Origin: Lysobacterales bacterium
Lineage (GTDB): Bacteria > Pseudomonadota > Gammaproteobacteria > Xanthomonadales > SZUA-36
Length of the DNA stretch: 52,959 nucleotides
Direction of reading: 5' to 3'
Assembly (NCBI GenBank): GCA_013042835.1
Contig: JABDPJ010000278.1
Span: 1-52,959, forward strand
Part shown: positions 37,101-45,559 of the stretch, piece by piece
How positions within the stretch are numbered: position 1 is the stretch's first letter
Layout of the letters: each line of letters opens with the position of its first letter
Translations under genes and position numbers: made by a program
Notes under the pieces: generated by a model
Seen by the model: the letters and a program-made list of their open reading frames with translations, nothing else
What the model was told of the DNA's origin: nothing
The model's database searches: none

Positions 37101-39329
37101 CAGCGCGAAATCCATACGTTCAAAGGCGGCGCGCGCATGGCGGGAGTCACGGCTCTGGGGCAGCTCAGTCACTCGATGGAAACCTTGCTGGAGCGCATAG
37201 CAGGCCAGTTGTTACCGCCATCAGTATCGGCCATTGAAGTGCTGGAACAAGGTTGTGACCGGCTCAACAATTGGACTGAGCAGGCGACGGAAGGCATTAT
37301 CCCGCAAGCCGGCGATGTGCTGAAACTGTTTGGACAGCAAGTCGACGCATTATACGCCGTACCTCTTCAGGCCCCCGTAGCGCCACAGAAACCTGCGCCA
37401 ATAGACGTAGCACCGGAAGAGTTGCAGGAAATTCCCGATGTTTCAGTTCCGGCTCCGGAACCCGGGGTCAGCAAGGAACCAAGCGAGGATGCGGCTGCTT
37501 CGCAACATATCCGCGTCAACGCCGACCTGCTGGATTCACTGGTCAATTCCGCCGGTCAAATCAGTATCTTCCGCTCACGCCTTGAGCAGCAGGTCAGTGA
37601 TATTCGTGAAAACCTGAAAGAGTTTGATGTGACCGTAGCCCGGATCAAGGAACAGTTCCGCAAGCTCGAAATGGAGACGGAAACCCAGATTCGCTCTACC
37701 TACCAGACAGAGGCGCCGGATGGGTCCGGTGAGTTTGACCCACTGGAACTGGATCGCTTTTCTTCCATACAACAACTGTCCCGCAGCCTGAGCGAGTCGG
37801 TATCCGACCTGCTGAACCTGCAGGAACTGCTGGACAAATCTGCGCGCCAGTCCGAGGCGCTGCTGGTACAGCAATCCAGGGTCAGTACCGAATTACAGGA
37901 AGGCTTGATGCAAACCCGCATGGTCCATTTCGGCACCATCGCACCACGCCTGCGCCGGATCATCCGTAAAGCTGCCGGCGAAACGCGCAAGAATGCCAGG
38001 CTGCAGCTACGCATGACCGGCGGTGGTGACCAGCTGGACCGCAACGTTTTGGAAAGGATGACGGCGCCGCTCGAACACCTGCTCAGAAACTCCATCGTCC
38101 ACGGCATCGAGAAACCTGCAACACGCCGAAAACTCAAAAAAACCGAGGAAGGTCAACTCACTATCACGGTGGCGGCCGAAGCCACCGAGTTCGTGGTGCG
38201 TGTCGAGGATGATGGCGCAGGCATGGACCTCAATGCCATTCGCAAACGCGCCATCGATATGGGGCTGATCGACAGTAAGGCCGAACCTACAGAGCAGCAA
38301 CTTTTACAATTCATCCTCAACAGCGGCTTTACCACGTCCAAGAAAGTAACCGCCCTCGCCGGCCGCGGCGTTGGCATGGATGTGGTCAACAGCGAGATTA
38401 AGCAAATTGGCGGTTCTGTGGAGATCGCTTCCGAGACCGGCAAAGGCTCTTGCTTCACGATACGGATTCCGTTCACGCTGGCAGTCATGCAGGCTATCGG
38501 TGTGAAAGCCGGTGAGCACCGCTACCTGATTCCTGTCGCGAGCGTTGCCGGCGTGGCGCGTATGCTGCCTAACGATTACACCGGCCTGCTTGAACAGGAG
38601 CAACCGGCATATGTATTTGCCGGTGAGTCGTACCCGATACTTGATCTGGAATCATTGCTGGGCGAGCCTGCAACGCCGTTGGGTGACGACACCATTTCGA
38701 TACTGATGATCAAGTCCGGGGGTCAGCGTGCCGCCTTCCGCGTGCCGGAACTACTCGGGCACAGGGAAATTGTCATCAAGCCGGTCGGACCCCAGATCAG
38801 CAGCGTACCGGGCATCCTGGGTGGATCAATCACGGGTGACGGCAAGGTCGTTATCATCATCGATGTCGGCCCATTGGTCAGGCAGGCCCTGCTAACCGGC
38901 ACCCGTCCTGCGCCGCTGCTTGAAAACATTGATATCCGTCCGCAGAAGACCCTGGCCCTGGTTGCGGACGACTCGATTACCATGCGAAAAGTCACAACCC
39001 GCGTGCTTGAAAGCCATGACTTTGAAGTGATCACCGCCAGGGATGGAGTCGAAGCAACGGAACTGATGCAGGAGCGCGTTCCCGACTTGTTGCTGCTGGA
39101 TATTGAAATGCCACGGATGGACGGATACCAGGTCGCTGAGCACGTACGCGCCGACGCCCGCCTGCGTGGAGTTCCGATTGTCATGATCACTTCGCGCGCC
39201 GGCAAGAAACACCGTGACCGCGGCAAGAAGGCAGGCGCCAACGCCTATCTGTCCAAGCCATATAAAGAGTCGGAGCTGATCACGGAGGTCTACAAACTGT
39301 TGGACAAAGAGATGAAACCTTATGGCTGA
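34101..39329 (+). CDS. chpA: Hybrid chemotaxis histidine kinase ChpA/PilL
   Basis: 1742 residues from the ATG at 34101 (the track adds a GTG one codon earlier; residue numbers below count from that GTG). It controls twitching motility. Residues 1-600 are FimL/Hpt-like helical domains without an obvious phospho-His. True Hpt domains have His647 (FHTLKGSGRM) and His1006 (IHTFKGGARM); His814 (IHTVAGTT) looks degenerate. An acidic low-complexity linker covers about 912-960. The kinase core has the N box near 1330, DDGAGMD and GRGVGMD, followed by a CheW domain and a receiver with Asp1668 (LLLDIEMPRMDGYQ). Pseudomonas ChpA is about 2470 residues with more Hpt-type domains, so this is a compact form. 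Confidence 0.95.
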   Translation: MLLEGSNASTVLIWVRPDLDKHLNQIRTQIEHIANSPYIGDSVETTAEHLIQLKFTFEALVLQGATLVVEEMITLCNELSRQNVRDLQQAYGAMMDAIVVVPSYLDRLQAGHHDLPILLLPVINELRAAYNANIVSEATLFAPDLEVPIPELEQAAGEHEPAFDESFETFTVRMRRQWETALLSWLQDQEKLELLSPLHSVCETLYRRVERKDLRRMWWIAAEVIGGLLDGVTDNDMHLRRLFARLNLIIKTLSEGGEDAAEVDSVNSIAQALLFHIAQAKPGNAGVDSLRERFQLQELVPDRDVLIRARGAVTGRNRELYTSLGAAVRDELALVKDALDLELRTGEIEHERRQQSHDALLRLRDTLKMMGLGDSAMSIEKLMPTFSASEDPEQDPDQRSRESLLMELAGELIQVESVLEEQIMTLGEPLLEDEEAGYIDLPQHEQRRIRTHLLDETVTSLHLVQDAVRRHFDGDRQADYTTPMEHIAGAMELAGEPETASMATKLRNALGNLLRVTRSEAAIDAKKLELVTDAVAAFELYLAGCRDQQSNRGRFFEILKDRLEHLPVGEMEVVASVTSPPEAAAGEAREAVTADTGEPPAVDPELLEVFLEEFDSVAATLAEQIPQWTQKQSDVSLVTIIRRGFHTLKGSGRMVGANEIGDFAWHVEEMLNTLLEGNVKEADDAVQVVQLSQAVLPAFKSRLQNQSSWLESATIETIARQANSVTAGEQPDWTSLDGMLPASVAALLPVELSVITDTDSEPLAAIEAPAEPTLNELVCRELTENLAVLKGLVERISRDRSTTASEAERIAIHTVAGTTALDPVGREPGVAKALESFLVAQHESAKPFSDNAIWTVACGMSLLETCLAIHEGDAEAELTGDEEQQIEQLLALAVEYEIPEEMREASAEIGVEEPVEEAEAEEEAAPVEEEAAAETTAESEDAVDASALEEEALEESEPEAIDPEILNIFLEEASDILERCDSLLNDWRDDLSELRIVQNLQREIHTFKGGARMAGVTALGQLSHSMETLLERIAGQLLPPSVSAIEVLEQGCDRLNNWTEQATEGIIPQAGDVLKLFGQQVDALYAVPLQAPVAPQKPAPIDVAPEELQEIPDVSVPAPEPGVSKEPSEDAAASQHIRVNADLLDSLVNSAGQISIFRSRLEQQVSDIRENLKEFDVTVARIKEQFRKLEMETETQIRSTYQTEAPDGSGEFDPLELDRFSSIQQLSRSLSESVSDLLNLQELLDKSARQSEALLVQQSRVSTELQEGLMQTRMVHFGTIAPRLRRIIRKAAGETRKNARLQLRMTGGGDQLDRNVLERMTAPLEHLLRNSIVHGIEKPATRRKLKKTEEGQLTITVAAEATEFVVRVEDDGAGMDLNAIRKRAIDMGLIDSKAEPTEQQLLQFILNSGFTTSKKVTALAGRGVGMDVVNSEIKQIGGSVEIASETGKGSCFTIRIPFTLAVMQAIGVKAGEHRYLIPVASVAGVARMLPNDYTGLLEQEQPAYVFAGESYPILDLESLLGEPATPLGDDTISILMIKSGGQRAAFRVPELLGHREIVIKPVGPQISSVPGILGGSITGDGKVVIIIDVGPLVRQALLTGTRPAPLLENIDIRPQKTLALVADDSITMRKVTTRVLESHDFEVITARDGVEATELMQERVPDLLLLDIEMPRMDGYQVAEHVRADARLRGVPIVMITSRAGKKHRDRGKKAGANAYLSKPYKESELITEVYKLLDKEMKPYG

Positions 39330-39783
39330 AAAGGAAATTCGCACCATCGTTGCACCATTGCAGGAAGGTTATATTCTGTTGCCCAACGGTGCTGTCGCTG
39401 AATTGCTTGGGTATGCGTTGCCAGAGCCGCTCAAGAAAGCTCCGACATGGGTACTGGGCGAGACAGCCTGGAACGGTTGGCAGGTACCCATCATCAACTA
39501 CGACCAGCTGATCAATGAGCGCAGCAGCAGTAAAACCACGTCAAAATCGCGAATCCTGATCATCAAAACACTCGGCGAATCGACGCAGGTCAATTACATC
39601 GGTATTGTTATTCAGGGTTTGCCGAGGCTCAAGAAGATCAGCGCAGATTCCTTGCAGGAAATCCAGATGGAAGAACTGCCAAGAACCATATTCAGCGCCG
39701 TCCGTATTGATGACTTACAAGCTTACATACCTGAACTCGGCAGCCTTACGCGGACCGTTGAACAGGCCGCTTACGACAACTGA
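39322..39783 (+). CDS. chpC: ChpC-like CheW-domain protein
   Basis: 153 residues. A divergent CheW domain protein (YILLPNGAVAELLGYALPEPLKKAPTWVLGETAWNGWQVPIINYDQLI, IDDLQAYIPELGSL). ChpC in Pseudomonas lets additional chemosensors reach ChpA. It overlaps the chpA 3' end by 8 bp and is the last gene of the cluster, convergent with rsmE. Confidence 0.85.
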   Translation: MAEKEIRTIVAPLQEGYILLPNGAVAELLGYALPEPLKKAPTWVLGETAWNGWQVPIINYDQLINERSSSKTTSKSRILIIKTLGESTQVNYIGIVIQGLPRLKKISADSLQEIQMEELPRTIFSAVRIDDLQAYIPELGSLTRTVEQAAYDN

Positions 39784-39822
39784 CCTGCTTGCATTCACGC
39801 ACTGTCACCGTGTAAGAGCGCG

Positions 39823-40554
39823 CTAGAAATCCCCTGCGATCGCCTGCAAAACCGCGATGGCAGCTGGCCCTGCCGTCTCTGTGCGCAAGATCCTCGGTCC
39901 CAGGGACACTGATGTTACGCCGCCGGCTTTGAGTGCCTTCGCTTCTTCCTGACCAATGCCGCCCTCGGGGCCGACCAGGATGGACACCGCGCTGGCCGTG
40001 ATGGGAAATGAAGACATCTGAACCTCTGCCGATGGCTCCAGCATCAACCTGGGAGACTCGTCCGTCTCCGCAAGCCAATCAAGCAGGGGTAAGGGCGCTT
40101 TTACTGCCGGAACCACGGCCCTGCCGCTCTGTTCACAGGCAGAAACTACGATACCTTGCCAATGAGACAACCGCTTCGCCCGTCTTTTTTCATCCAGGCG
40201 AACCTCGACACGCCGGCTGATAACCGGCTGGATGCAAGAAACACCCAGTTCCGTGGCTTTCTGCAGGGAATAATCCATGCGTTCACCGCGGGATATAGCC
40301 TGCACCAGGGTGATTTTCAAAGCAGACTCATTTTGCGCTGAACGGCCGTCGGACAGCTTTACGGAAACCCGCTGGCGGTGCATTTCAGTTACCTGCCCGG
40401 CATAGTCTTTTCCATCTCCATTGAACAGAACCAAGGGGTCACCTGCCGACAACCTCAACACACGAGCCAGGTAGTGAACGACAGAGCCCGTCAACTCGAC
40501 ATTGCCGGTTGGTGACAAAGGTTGCGGCGTGTATATCCTCGAGCGGCGCATCAA
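39823..40554 (-). CDS. rsmE: 16S rRNA m3U1498 methyltransferase RsmE
   Basis: 243 residues. It methylates U1498 of 16S rRNA. A SPOUT methyltransferase with an N-terminal PUA-like domain (HYLARVLRLSAGDPLVLFNGDGKDYAGQV) and the knotted SAM site (ISILVGPEGGIGQEEAKAL, VSLGPRILRTETAGPAAIAVLQ). KITLVQAISRGERMDYSLQKATELGVSCIQPV is also diagnostic. It overlaps bioA by 4 bp (coupled); rsmE-bioA is also adjacent in Pseudomonas. Confidence 0.96.
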   Translation of the reverse strand: MMRRSRIYTPQPLSPTGNVELTGSVVHYLARVLRLSAGDPLVLFNGDGKDYAGQVTEMHRQRVSVKLSDGRSAQNESALKITLVQAISRGERMDYSLQKATELGVSCIQPVISRRVEVRLDEKRRAKRLSHWQGIVVSACEQSGRAVVPAVKAPLPLLDWLAETDESPRLMLEPSAEVQMSSFPITASAVSILVGPEGGIGQEEAKALKAGGVTSVSLGPRILRTETAGPAAIAVLQAIAGDF

Positions 40555-41900
40555 TCTGCCGTTGCCAGCCTGATACCGTCGATGGCAGCCGACGCTATCA
40601 GCCCGATTTCATCCGGATTGATAACATAAGGCGGCATAAAATAGACCGTGTTGCCAATCGGTCGTAACAACACGCCCTGCTGCAAAGCGTGCTGGTAAAC
40701 CTTCATACCCCTTCGCTCTTTCCAGTCGTACTGGATCATGGGCTCGCGCTGCGCCACCATTTCAACCGCCAGGATCATACCCGTCTGGCGTATATCACCG
40801 ATATGCTCATCGTCCTGCAACTCTGACACGGATTCCAGCATCAGCCGCGCCAGCCTGCGATTGTCGGCCAACACGTCACGCTGTTCAAACAGCTCCAGGG
40901 TCGCCAGCGCCGCGGCGCAGGCCAGCGCATTACCGGTGTAGCTGTGCGAATGCAGAAACCCTCTTAGCGTTGTGTATTCTGCGTAGAACGCGGTATAGAC
41001 CTGCTCGGAAGTCAGCACTGCGGACATCGGCAGGTATCCACCGGTCAGGCCTTTCGAAACACACATGAAATCGGGTGAAATGCCGCCCTGCTCACAAGCG
41101 AACATGCTGCCTGTCCTGGCGAAACCAACGGCGATCTCATCGGCGATCAGGTGGATGTTGTATTCATCACACAGCGAACGCAGGCCGGAGAGATAGGACG
41201 CTGGATACATGCGCATACCACCGGCACATTGCACCAGTGGTTCTATGATCACGGCACAGATCTCTCCTTCGTGCCGGGCAAATATTTCACGCATATCGGC
41301 AAGTTTATTTTCGGCGTGCCTGTCCCATTCACTGCGCGGCAGTGCAAAACAATCCGGACTGGGTGCAACCAGCGGCTCCATCAACAGGGGTTCATAGGCG
41401 GACTTGAAAAGGCCCGCGTCGCCGACGCTTAGCGCACCCAGCGTATCGCCGTGGTAGCTGTTGGAGAGCGTGACGAAACGCGTACGGCCCTCGTCACCGG
41501 TGTTGCGCCAGTAATGAAAACTCATTTTCAGGGATATCTCGACAGCGGAGGCACCGCTATCGGCAAAAAATACCCGTTCCAGCCCCGGCGGTGTAATGTC
41601 GACCAGTTTCTCCGCCAGGCGCACGGCCGGTTCGTGGGTGACCCCGGCGAGGATGACATGCTCCAGGCACTGCGCCTGCTCTGCCACAGCTCCGCTGATA
41701 TGCGGGTTGGCGTGGCCGAACAGGTTGACCCACCATGAGCTGATAGCGTCTATGTAACGCTTGCCCTGCATATCCTTCAGCCACACGCCATTGCCACTGC
41801 TGACCGGCAGCAGGGGTAACCATTCGTGGTCTTTCATTTGCGTCGTGGGATGCCAGAGCACAGCCAGGTCGCGTTGGCGTAGCGCTTCATTCTTATCCAA
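40551..41900 (-). CDS. bioA: Adenosylmethionine-8-amino-7-oxononanoate aminotransferase
   Basis: 449 residues. PLP enzyme of biotin synthesis that uses SAM as amino donor to make DAPA. Motifs: LWHPTTQMKDHEWLPLLPV near the N-terminus, SSWWVNLFGHANPHI, the PLP-binding Asp (LIADEIAVGFARTGSMFACE) and Lys (MCVSKGLTGGYLPMSAVL), and HSYTGNALACAAALATLELF. The other bio genes are not in the window. Expressed with rsmE. Confidence 0.96.
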   Translation of the reverse strand: MDKNEALRQRDLAVLWHPTTQMKDHEWLPLLPVSSGNGVWLKDMQGKRYIDAISSWWVNLFGHANPHISGAVAEQAQCLEHVILAGVTHEPAVRLAEKLVDITPPGLERVFFADSGASAVEISLKMSFHYWRNTGDEGRTRFVTLSNSYHGDTLGALSVGDAGLFKSAYEPLLMEPLVAPSPDCFALPRSEWDRHAENKLADMREIFARHEGEICAVIIEPLVQCAGGMRMYPASYLSGLRSLCDEYNIHLIADEIAVGFARTGSMFACEQGGISPDFMCVSKGLTGGYLPMSAVLTSEQVYTAFYAEYTTLRGFLHSHSYTGNALACAAALATLELFEQRDVLADNRRLARLMLESVSELQDDEHIGDIRQTGMILAVEMVAQREPMIQYDWKERRGMKVYQHALQQGVLLRPIGNTVYFMPPYVINPDEIGLIASAAIDGIRLATAD

Positions 41901-42045
41901 GCTTACCGTCCTTCCATAGTCTCTTTAAGTACTGCGAGTCTGGTATCATGGAGAGTCACGGTTCGCCTTGCAAGCCGGGCCGTACAACACGACAAATTTT
42001 TACTAACAGCCACTCACCGGCTAAACAATTCATACAACAATCATC

Positions 42046-42825
42046 ATGACCGAAACCAAGCTGCCAGAATTTCTCGCCACCGCACTCACCGCCGCAAAAT
42101 CCGCCCGCGAACTGATCATGTCCTACTACAACGGCGATTTTGCTATCGAGATCAAGGCCGACCAGACACCGGTTACCGTCGCTGACCGCGGAGCAGAGCG
42201 TTTGATCCGCGAGACCATCGGTAACGCTTTTCCTGAGCATGGCATATTCGGTGAAGAGTTCGGGGCTGAAAACAAGGAGACAGAATACCTTTGGCTGGTC
42301 GATCCGATCGATGGCACCAAGAGCTTTGTGAAGCGCTACGGCATGTTTTCCACCCAGATTGCGTTAATGCACAGGGGTGACCTTATCCTCGGGGTTTCCT
42401 GTGCCCCCGCCATGAATGAGCTGGTCTGGGCAACTCGTGGCGGCGGTGCATTCGACGCCGAAGGTCCATTACACATCAGCGGCATTGATGACATCCGTGA
42501 AGCCAGTATTTCAACCGGCAACATTCAAAGCCTGGCCGCCAGCGAACGCTGGACGGCGCTCGGCAAGGTGCTGGCAAAGACCAACCGCACACGCGGTTAC
42601 GGTGATTATTATCATTACCACCGGCTTGCTGCGGGCCAACTGGATGCGGTGATCGAATCCGACGTGAACATTCTTGATATCGCTGCCTTATCAGTCATAG
42701 TCACCGAGGCTGGCGGCGTATTCACAGATCTTGACGGGCGGGCGCCGGACCTCGATACGCGCTCTGTCCTGGCCGCGAATCCATCGCTTCATGCAACGCT
42801 CAAAAACCAGCTGAACGGGGCCTGA
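42046..42825 (+). CDS. hisN: Inositol monophosphatase-family protein, histidinol-phosphatase-like
   Basis: 259 residues. A metal-dependent phosphatase of the IMPase superfamily: metal ligands in GIFGEEFG and LWLVDPIDGTKSFVKRYGMFSTQIAL, and the late Asp in NILDIAALSVIVTEAGG. KADQTPVTVADRGAERLIRE and the YGDYYHYHRLAAGQLDAVIE segment best resemble HisN-type histidinol-phosphatases, although substrate cannot be settled without comparison. It lies 5 bp before nudE. Confidence 0.75.
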   Translation: MTETKLPEFLATALTAAKSARELIMSYYNGDFAIEIKADQTPVTVADRGAERLIRETIGNAFPEHGIFGEEFGAENKETEYLWLVDPIDGTKSFVKRYGMFSTQIALMHRGDLILGVSCAPAMNELVWATRGGGAFDAEGPLHISGIDDIREASISTGNIQSLAASERWTALGKVLAKTNRTRGYGDYYHYHRLAAGQLDAVIESDVNILDIAALSVIVTEAGGVFTDLDGRAPDLDTRSVLAANPSLHATLKNQLNGA

Positions 42826-42830
42826 GCAGC

Positions 42831-43391
42831 ATGCCCACACTGCCCAAAATACATGCCAGGCTTAAACGGGATGCCGGCAAGCGCTTCAAGGTCGAAAGAC
42901 TGGACCTGGAATTCAGCAACGGTGAAAAACGCACCTACGAGCGCCTTTTGACGCACGGCCTCGGCGCGGTGATCGTGGTCGCAATGCGCGATGATGAGAC
43001 CGTTCTGCTGGTCAGGGAATATGCCGCCGGCCTGCACCACTACGAACTTGGACTGGTCAAGGGCCGCCTTGAGCCCGGAGAGTCTGTGCTTGAGGGCGCG
43101 CAAAGAGAACTCAAGGAAGAAATCGGCCTCGGGGCGAAAAGACTGATGCAGCTGACTTCACTCAGCCTGGCACCCGGTTACATGACACATGTCACGCATG
43201 TCGTTCTCGCCCGCGACCTTTACCCGGAAAAACTCCAGGGCGACGAGCCCGAAGAGCTCGAAATCGTACCTTGGCCGCTCGACGATTTACATTCACTTGT
43301 ACAACGGCCGGATTGCACTGAAGGGCGCAGCATAGCGGCCCTTTACATTGCCCGCGATCACCTGCAACAGGAAACAACCGATGTTGAATGA
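42831..43391 (+). CDS. nudE: ADP-sugar/ADP-compound hydrolase NudE
   Basis: 186 residues. Nudix hydrolase acting on Ap3A, ADP-ribose and NADH in E. coli. The Nudix box is complete: GRLEPGESVLEGAQRELKEEIGLG. The upstream strand (GAVIVVAMRDDETVLLVREYAAGLHHYELGLVKG) and downstream LAPGYMTHVTHVVLARDLYPEKLQGDEPE are typical of NudE. It overlaps cysQ by 11 bp. NudE-CysQ pairing is seen in many gammaproteobacteria. Confidence 0.93.
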   Translation: MPTLPKIHARLKRDAGKRFKVERLDLEFSNGEKRTYERLLTHGLGAVIVVAMRDDETVLLVREYAAGLHHYELGLVKGRLEPGESVLEGAQRELKEEIGLGAKRLMQLTSLSLAPGYMTHVTHVVLARDLYPEKLQGDEPEELEIVPWPLDDLHSLVQRPDCTEGRSIAALYIARDHLQQETTDVE

Positions 43392-44193
43392 AAGCCATGA
43401 AAAAACCCTGGCAGCCCTCGTTGATATCAGTCAACGTGCCGGTCTCGCTATCCTCGAATGGTACGACGGCGACATGGGTATCACCCGCAAAGCGGATGAC
43501 TCGCCGCTTACCAGGGCTGACCTCGCAAGCCATGAGTTGATTGCCGCCGAGCTGGCCAGGCTGTGGCCAGAGATTCCGGTTTTATCCGAGGAGTCCGCCG
43601 ACATCCCCTGGGAAACGCGCCAGACCTGGAAAAAATACTGGCTGGTTGACCCGCTGGACGGTACCAAGGAGTTCATCAACAGGAATGGTGAATTCACTGT
43701 CAATATCGCCTTGATAAGCAACCATCGGGCCGTCATGGGTGTGGTTCACGTCCCGGTCAAGAACGTCAGCTATTTCGGCGCCAGCGATGCCGGTGCATGG
43801 CGCCAGCAAACCAACTCACCCGCGCAGGCTATCAGGGTCAGGCAACCCGCCGCCGAGCCCGCGATCATTGTCGGCAGCCGATCACATGCCAATCCGGAAC
43901 TCGCCGGCCAGCTCGAACAACTGGGGCCTCATGAACTCATCAGCATGGGCCGTTCTTTGAAGTTCTGCAGAATCGCGGAAGGCCTGGCAGATTTCTATCC
44001 GCGCACGGGACCAACCTGTGAATGGGACACCGCCGCTGCCCAGGCAGTTCTCGAGGCAGCTGGAGGAAAGGTCGTTAAAATCGACGGTACACCGCTGAAC
44101 TATAACAGCAAGGAGGTTTACCTGAATCCCCATTTCTTCGTGTTCGGTGATTCTCAGAGGGACTGGTTACTGCCATTTCAGAATATCGCCTAG
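43381..44193 (+). CDS. cysQ: 3'(2'),5'-bisphosphate nucleotidase CysQ
   Basis: 270 residues from the ATG at 43381; the track begins 11 codons earlier. Hydrolyses 3'-phosphoadenosine 5'-phosphate, a by-product of sulfate assimilation. IMPase-superfamily motifs: KADDSPLTRADLASHELI, VLSEESADIPWE, YWLVDPLDGTKEFINRNGEFTVNIAL, and the late Asp in PTCEWDTAAAQAVLEAAGG. It is a paralogue of the HisN-like gene two positions upstream. Confidence 0.94.
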   Translation: MLNESHEKTLAALVDISQRAGLAILEWYDGDMGITRKADDSPLTRADLASHELIAAELARLWPEIPVLSEESADIPWETRQTWKKYWLVDPLDGTKEFINRNGEFTVNIALISNHRAVMGVVHVPVKNVSYFGASDAGAWRQQTNSPAQAIRVRQPAAEPAIIVGSRSHANPELAGQLEQLGPHELISMGRSLKFCRIAEGLADFYPRTGPTCEWDTAAAQAVLEAAGGKVVKIDGTPLNYNSKEVYLNPHFFVFGDSQRDWLLPFQNIA

Positions 44194-44248
44194 AAGCGGG
44201 TTTCAGCGCCGGTCTCCAGCTATCATGCAGGCAATAATACGCAAATTA

Positions 44249-44273
44249 GCGCTGCGTCAACTTGACGCAGAGC
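44249..44273. promoter_or_regulatory. 25 bp dyad, probable repressor operator
   Basis: CTGCGTCAA-C-TTGACGCAG (44252-44270) is a 9 bp perfect inverted repeat around one base, and two more GC pairs match outside a mismatch on each side. It overlaps the -35 hexamer of the promoter below. With no T-run it is not a terminator. The binding protein is unknown. Confidence 0.7.
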
Positions 44274-44290
44274 GGTTCAAGGAGTATAAA
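44262..44290 (+). promoter_or_regulatory. Strong sigma-70 promoter
   Basis: TTGACG (44262-44267), a 17 bp spacer, and TATAAA (44285-44290): 5/6 matches at each hexamer. The expected start is near A44297. Confidence 0.75.
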
Positions 44291-44296
44291 CTTCTC

Positions 44297-44390
44297 AACC
44301 ATCCTGTTGGGGCTTGCCAAACAACAACAACAATTGACAAAACCAATAATAGAATACAGGAATGTAAGCGGCTTCGGCCGCTTTTTCTTT
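44297..44390 (+). ncRNA. Candidate small RNA or attenuated leader of DUF6776-erpA
   Basis: From the predicted start to the terminator at 44366-44390 the transcript would be about 90 nt: an unstructured CA-rich middle (CAAACAACAACAACAATTGAC) followed by a terminator hairpin, the layout of a Hfq-type sRNA. Alternatively the hairpin attenuates the downstream genes: TCGGCC (44374-44379) can instead pair with GGCCGA (44391-44396), which would break the terminator. The sequence does not decide between them. Confidence 0.5.
44366..44390 (+). terminator. Rho-independent terminator, 24 bp before the DUF6776 gene
   Basis: AAGCGGC-TTCG-GCCGCTT, a 7 bp stem with a stable TTCG tetraloop, followed by TTTCTTT. 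It lies between the strong promoter and the DUF6776 start. Confidence 0.85.
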
Positions 44391-44413
44391 GGCCGAGGAA
44401 TAATTGACTCCAG

Positions 44414-45151
44414 ATGAACTTTCCCGAGCTTCCAAAATGGCAACGCATTGCCCTGCCGGCCATGGTCATCATCCTGGGCACTTTTTTTTTCAATAAGTAT
44501 TTTATTGCCAACGAACTGATTCATGCCCATTACCAGGTCGAAGCCCTGGAACAGGACCTGCAGACAGCGCTTGACCAACTCGAGGCAGAAAAATCCCGCG
44601 CGGCGGTTGCAGAGCGTGAGGCCGGTGTGATGCGCCAGGCCAACAACATCTTGCGGGCATCCGAACGCGAACGACAGGATGAGATTGCCGGATTACGGGC
44701 CGACCTGGCGTTTTACCGCCGCCTCGGTGGCGCCAATGGTTCCCAGGCCCCGTTGGCCGTTCACTACCTTGAACTGCAGGCGACGCAATCACCAAGGGTC
44801 TACCGGATCATATTCACGCTGACGCAGAACTTGCGCTGGGCCGCAGTCATTTCGGGCAGCATCCAATTGGGCGTCGACGGCATCAACAACGGGGTAGCAC
44901 AACACCTGACGGAAGAACAGCTGCTGGCCGAAACGGCCGGGGCGCTGCGCTTCAAGTTTAAGTACTTCCAGCAATTTGAACGACTGATCACGCTACCGGA
45001 AGGCTTTGAGGCAAGCCAACTGACGGTTCGTCTCAGGTCGGGAAGTCTGCGCACACCCATTGAACAGTCGGTGACCTGGCAGAGCCTATTCAACCAGTCG
45101 GCGGAAACCGCGTCTGAAGACGAAGCGGTTTTATCCACAACCGACAATTGA
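44414..45151 (+). CDS. DUF6776 family membrane protein
   Basis: 245 residues of unknown function. One N-terminal membrane helix (about 11-30, [21 protein letters not shown]) is followed by a coiled coil (about 40-100) and a beta-rich C-terminal domain ([41 protein letters not shown]). Family members are typically encoded near erpA, sometimes with a bactofilin; here erpA follows 55 bp later and no bactofilin is present. Confidence 0.8.
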   Translation: MNFPELPKWQRIALPAMVIILGTFFFNKYFIANELIHAHYQVEALEQDLQTALDQLEAEKSRAAVAEREAGVMRQANNILRASERERQDEIAGLRADLAFYRRLGGANGSQAPLAVHYLELQATQSPRVYRIIFTLTQNLRWAAVISGSIQLGVDGINNGVAQHLTEEQLLAETAGALRFKFKYFQQFERLITLPEGFEASQLTVRLRSGSLRTPIEQSVTWQSLFNQSAETASEDEAVLSTTDN

Positions 45152-45206
45152 AAAAAATGCCCTGAAGCGCCATATTAGAGAGTCTCTCGGACGGATAGCA
45201 AACCGG

Positions 45207-45554
45207 ATGCAAAACGAAATACCCACAGACGCCATCAAGTTCACCAATGCCGCGGCCAGAAAAGTGATGGAACTGATCATGGAAGAACACAACCCGGAGC
45301 TGAAGCTGCGGGTATATATTTCGGGCGGTGGCTGCTCGGGTTTTCAGTATGGCTTTACGTTTGATGAGACCAGTGCGGAAGACGACATCGCCATCACCAA
45401 CGAAGGTGTGACCCTGCTGGTTGACCCGCTCAGCTTTCAATACCTGATGGGTGCTGAAGTTGACTATAGTGAAAACCTGCAGGGTGCGCAGTTTGTTATT
45501 CGCAACCCCAATGCCGCGACTACTTGCGGTTGCGGGTCTTCTTTCTCGGTCTGA
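45207..45554 (+). CDS. erpA: A-type Fe-S cluster carrier ErpA
   Basis: 115 residues. Delivers Fe-S clusters to client enzymes. Three conserved cysteines: [11 protein letters not shown] and the C-terminal CGCGSSFSV. The extended N-terminus and [32 protein letters not shown] identify ErpA rather than IscA. The preceding gap contains no obvious IscR site. Confidence 0.96.
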   Translation: MQNEIPTDAIKFTNAAARKVMELIMEEHNPELKLRVYISGGGCSGFQYGFTFDETSAEDDIAITNEGVTLLVDPLSFQYLMGAEVDYSENLQGAQFVIRNPNAATTCGCGSSFSV

Positions 45555-45559
45555 GTGCA

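Noticed and set aside
36536-37150. 204-codon Ser-rich ORF opposite chpA
   Set aside because: Ser/Ala-rich shadow produced by the acidic linker and GC-rich codons on the other strand.
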